The notes under the pieces are model-generated. The model did no database searches and was not told where the DNA came from. It saw nothing but the letters and a program-made list of their open reading frames with translations. Positions 14,511-15,711 of a DNA stretch of 15,711 bases are shown piece after piece. This stretch comes from an uncultured Rikenellaceae bacterium. Its GTDB lineage: Bacteria; Bacteroidota; Bacteroidia; Bacteroidales; Rikenellaceae. How positions within the stretch are numbered: position 1 is the stretch's first letter; each line of letters begins with the position of its first letter. The stretch is from assembly GCA_947074135.1 (NCBI GenBank), contig CAMTOL010000026.1, positions 1 through 15,711 on the forward strand. Direction: 5' to 3'. The position numbers were made by a program, and so were the translations under genes.

Positions 14511-15485
14511 ATGAATAATAAACACCTTCACTCTTGGCAAACTCCCAATATCTTTGCTCCACTTTTTGCATTACTGCTTCTAGCACTATCTTGCAACACT
14601 ATCAACGAAATTAATATTGCTATCACTAACCCCTCTGACAATGGAGGCAGTAAAGATAGCACTAACAATAACCAGGTGTACAGAGTACTCTTCGACGCAA
14701 ATGTAAACTCCGCCTTTACACGAACAGTTACACCTATTCAACCCAATCGTCATTTATCGATTTATGCCTTCGAGTATCGAGGCAACTTTGCAGATTCGGT
14801 ATCATACATTACAAATAGCAATGATGAGTTAGTGTCAATTTATGGCGACACAATGCAATTGGTATCGGGAAATTACGAGTTCTATGCAGTAGGAGTTGCA
14901 AATAACGAAAATTTGCCCCCTCTATTTACAAACCTCAGCACTGGAGTAGCAGGAGGACTTAGTAACGGCGTTGACTATATTACATCATCAATACCTGATA
15001 CGAGCATTAACTCAAACATTACGTTATCGATGACACTGAACCACGTTGCCGTACAGTTAGTGGTCGATGTGAGTTCGTCAAGCTCAAAGATTGTACTTGA
15101 TTCCTTAGCAGCTGCAACTATTGTTGTCCCTGATACATCTTCCACACAATTCAGTCTATTTACTAGCAAAATCACATCTTCAACTACACTTGCTTCCACT
15201 CCAATGGCGATGAATGTAAACGGAAGCTCGTTTAACCAAATTATACTACCTATTAATTACGACGGAGATCTTGAACTTAGTTTTGAAGCTTACATCAATG
15301 GACAGAGTACGACACAAAGTTATACAGCCCAAATACCAATAGTTGGAGGAGTCTTTAGTAGCGGAAACTCCTACTTATTTGAAATCGAACTAAATGACAA
15401 TACAGTTTTGCTTACAAATTTCACAATTAACAACTGGACAGAAGTTAATGAGAGTGGCACTCCTATTACCCCAAGCTCAAATTAG
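14511..15485 (+). CDS. Fimbrillin-like (Mfa-like) lipoprotein
   Basis: A 324-residue secreted lipoprotein with an N-terminal hydrophobic stretch and a lipobox LALSC, lipidated Cys at residue 28. Asn at the next position does not match the acidic run typical of the Bacteroidota surface-export signal. The mature part is beta-rich and Ser/Thr/Asn-rich. Features typical of the Mfa-like/fimbrillin superfamily (I would expect PF13149) are the LVSGNYEFYAVGVANN segment, then SNGVDYI, then MTLNHVAVQLVVDV, and near the end SGNSYLFEIELND followed by FTINNWTEV. Such proteins are fimbria subunits or anchors, or surface adhesins. No partner fimbrial gene is in the window, so its role is open. The gene stands alone between an inverted repeat and a terminator, and ends in TAG with a TAA four codons later. 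Confidence 0.75.
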   Translation: MNNKHLHSWQTPNIFAPLFALLLLALSCNTINEINIAITNPSDNGGSKDSTNNNQVYRVLFDANVNSAFTRTVTPIQPNRHLSIYAFEYRGNFADSVSYITNSNDELVSIYGDTMQLVSGNYEFYAVGVANNENLPPLFTNLSTGVAGGLSNGVDYITSSIPDTSINSNITLSMTLNHVAVQLVVDVSSSSSKIVLDSLAAATIVVPDTSSTQFSLFTSKITSSTTLASTPMAMNVNGSSFNQIILPINYDGDLELSFEAYINGQSTTQSYTAQIPIVGGVFSSGNSYLFEIELNDNTVLLTNFTINNWTEVNESGTPITPSSN

Positions 15486-15711
15486 AGATTTGTATTTTAA
15501 GCTTTAAAGATAAATATTGATGTGTAAAACAAACAAGAGCCCTACTTTTAAGTAAGTAGAGCTCTTTTTGTTTAGGTATTGCCGATAGACTATTTTTTCC
15601 TCTTTCTGAAAAAAGATAAAATAAATCTAAACACTCCAGCACAAACAACTGATGACATTTAATTGACAAAAACCACCTCTCCAACATGAACACTAACAAC
15701 TGAGAATAACC
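15486..15711. other. Non-coding right end of the window
   Basis: This 226-base AT-rich stretch holds the hairpin at 15535-15573 and a weaker A/T stem TTTTTTC/GAAAAAA near 15594-15615. A minus-strand open frame crosses it and the hairpin, but it has no family-like sequence and I do not call it. No start of a further gene is convincing. Confidence 0.4.
15535..15573 (+). terminator. Intrinsic terminator after the lipoprotein gene
   Basis: AAGAGCCCTACTT (15535-15547) pairs with AAGTAGAGCTCTT (15554-15566) over 13 positions with one C-A mismatch, around a six-base loop. A T-rich tail (TTTGTTT) follows on the plus strand. AAAC at the left flank gives further A-T pairing and would offer a T-rich tail to minus-strand transcription too. 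Confidence 0.8.

Noticed and set aside
15466..15699. Minus-strand open frame of 77 codons at the right end
   Set aside because: It crosses the terminator hairpin and the end of the lipoprotein gene, has no family-like motif, and looks like a chance frame in AT-rich DNA.
1..15711. Mobile element, phage defence system or CRISPR array
   Set aside because: No transposase, integrase, nuclease-helicase cassette, regularly spaced repeats or terminal repeats were seen. The DEAD-box protein is a standard RNA helicase.

Overview
The window looks like a piece of a Bacteroidales (Bacteroidota) chromosome. Base composition is AT-rich. The clearest promoters carry the Bacteroidota -7 box TAnnTTTG rather than an E. 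coli-type -10 box. Gene content also fits the phylum: a Bacteroidales-type chain-length regulator and O-antigen ligase, a DUF4422 protein, a DPE2-like glucanotransferase with a starch-binding domain, and an Mfa/fimbrillin-like lipoprotein. I see no tRNA, rRNA, CRISPR array, insertion sequence, integrase or phage gene.

Layout. Positions 1-4475 (minus strand) hold a surface-polysaccharide export and assembly operon, read from right to left: a short TolC-like outer-membrane protein, a Wzz/BY-kinase-like chain-length regulator, and an O-antigen ligase/polymerase. The ligase is broken by in-frame stops and runs off the left edge. Positions 4612-6450 (minus) encode a DbpA/CsdA-type DEAD-box RNA helicase. 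It is divergent from a plus-strand pair (6543-8533): a DUF4422 putative glycosyltransferase and UDP-galactopyranose mutase (glf), which is interrupted by one in-frame TAG. Converging on glf is 4-alpha-glucanotransferase (8577-10700, minus). Next come a YhbP-like flavin-fold protein (10934-11368, minus) and, divergent from it, an MBOAT acyltransferase plus an SGNH/GDSL partner (11499-14393, plus). Last is a fimbrillin-like lipoprotein (14511-15485, plus) closed by a hairpin terminator.

How the genes fit together. Two themes recur: making and exporting an envelope polysaccharide (TolC-like, Wzz, ligase, DUF4422, Glf) and acylating a secreted glycan (MBOAT + SGNH). Glf would supply UDP-galactofuranose, and the DUF4422 protein is the obvious candidate to use it; that link is inferred from adjacency only. 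The helicase, glucanotransferase and YhbP-like genes are general housekeeping.

The most striking feature is a set of reading-frame-preserving lesions in three polysaccharide genes: the ligase, glf and the end of the Wzz gene. Codons at strictly conserved positions are replaced, often by G-rich codons, and in-frame stops appear with no indels. The simplest explanation is locally poor base calls in a low-coverage assembly; real decay or recoding is less likely. I did not find a convincing new multi-gene system. The best regulatory observations are a 12-bp inverted repeat that embeds both divergent promoters at 6470-6516, and a 14-bp inverted repeat just before the lipoprotein start codon.
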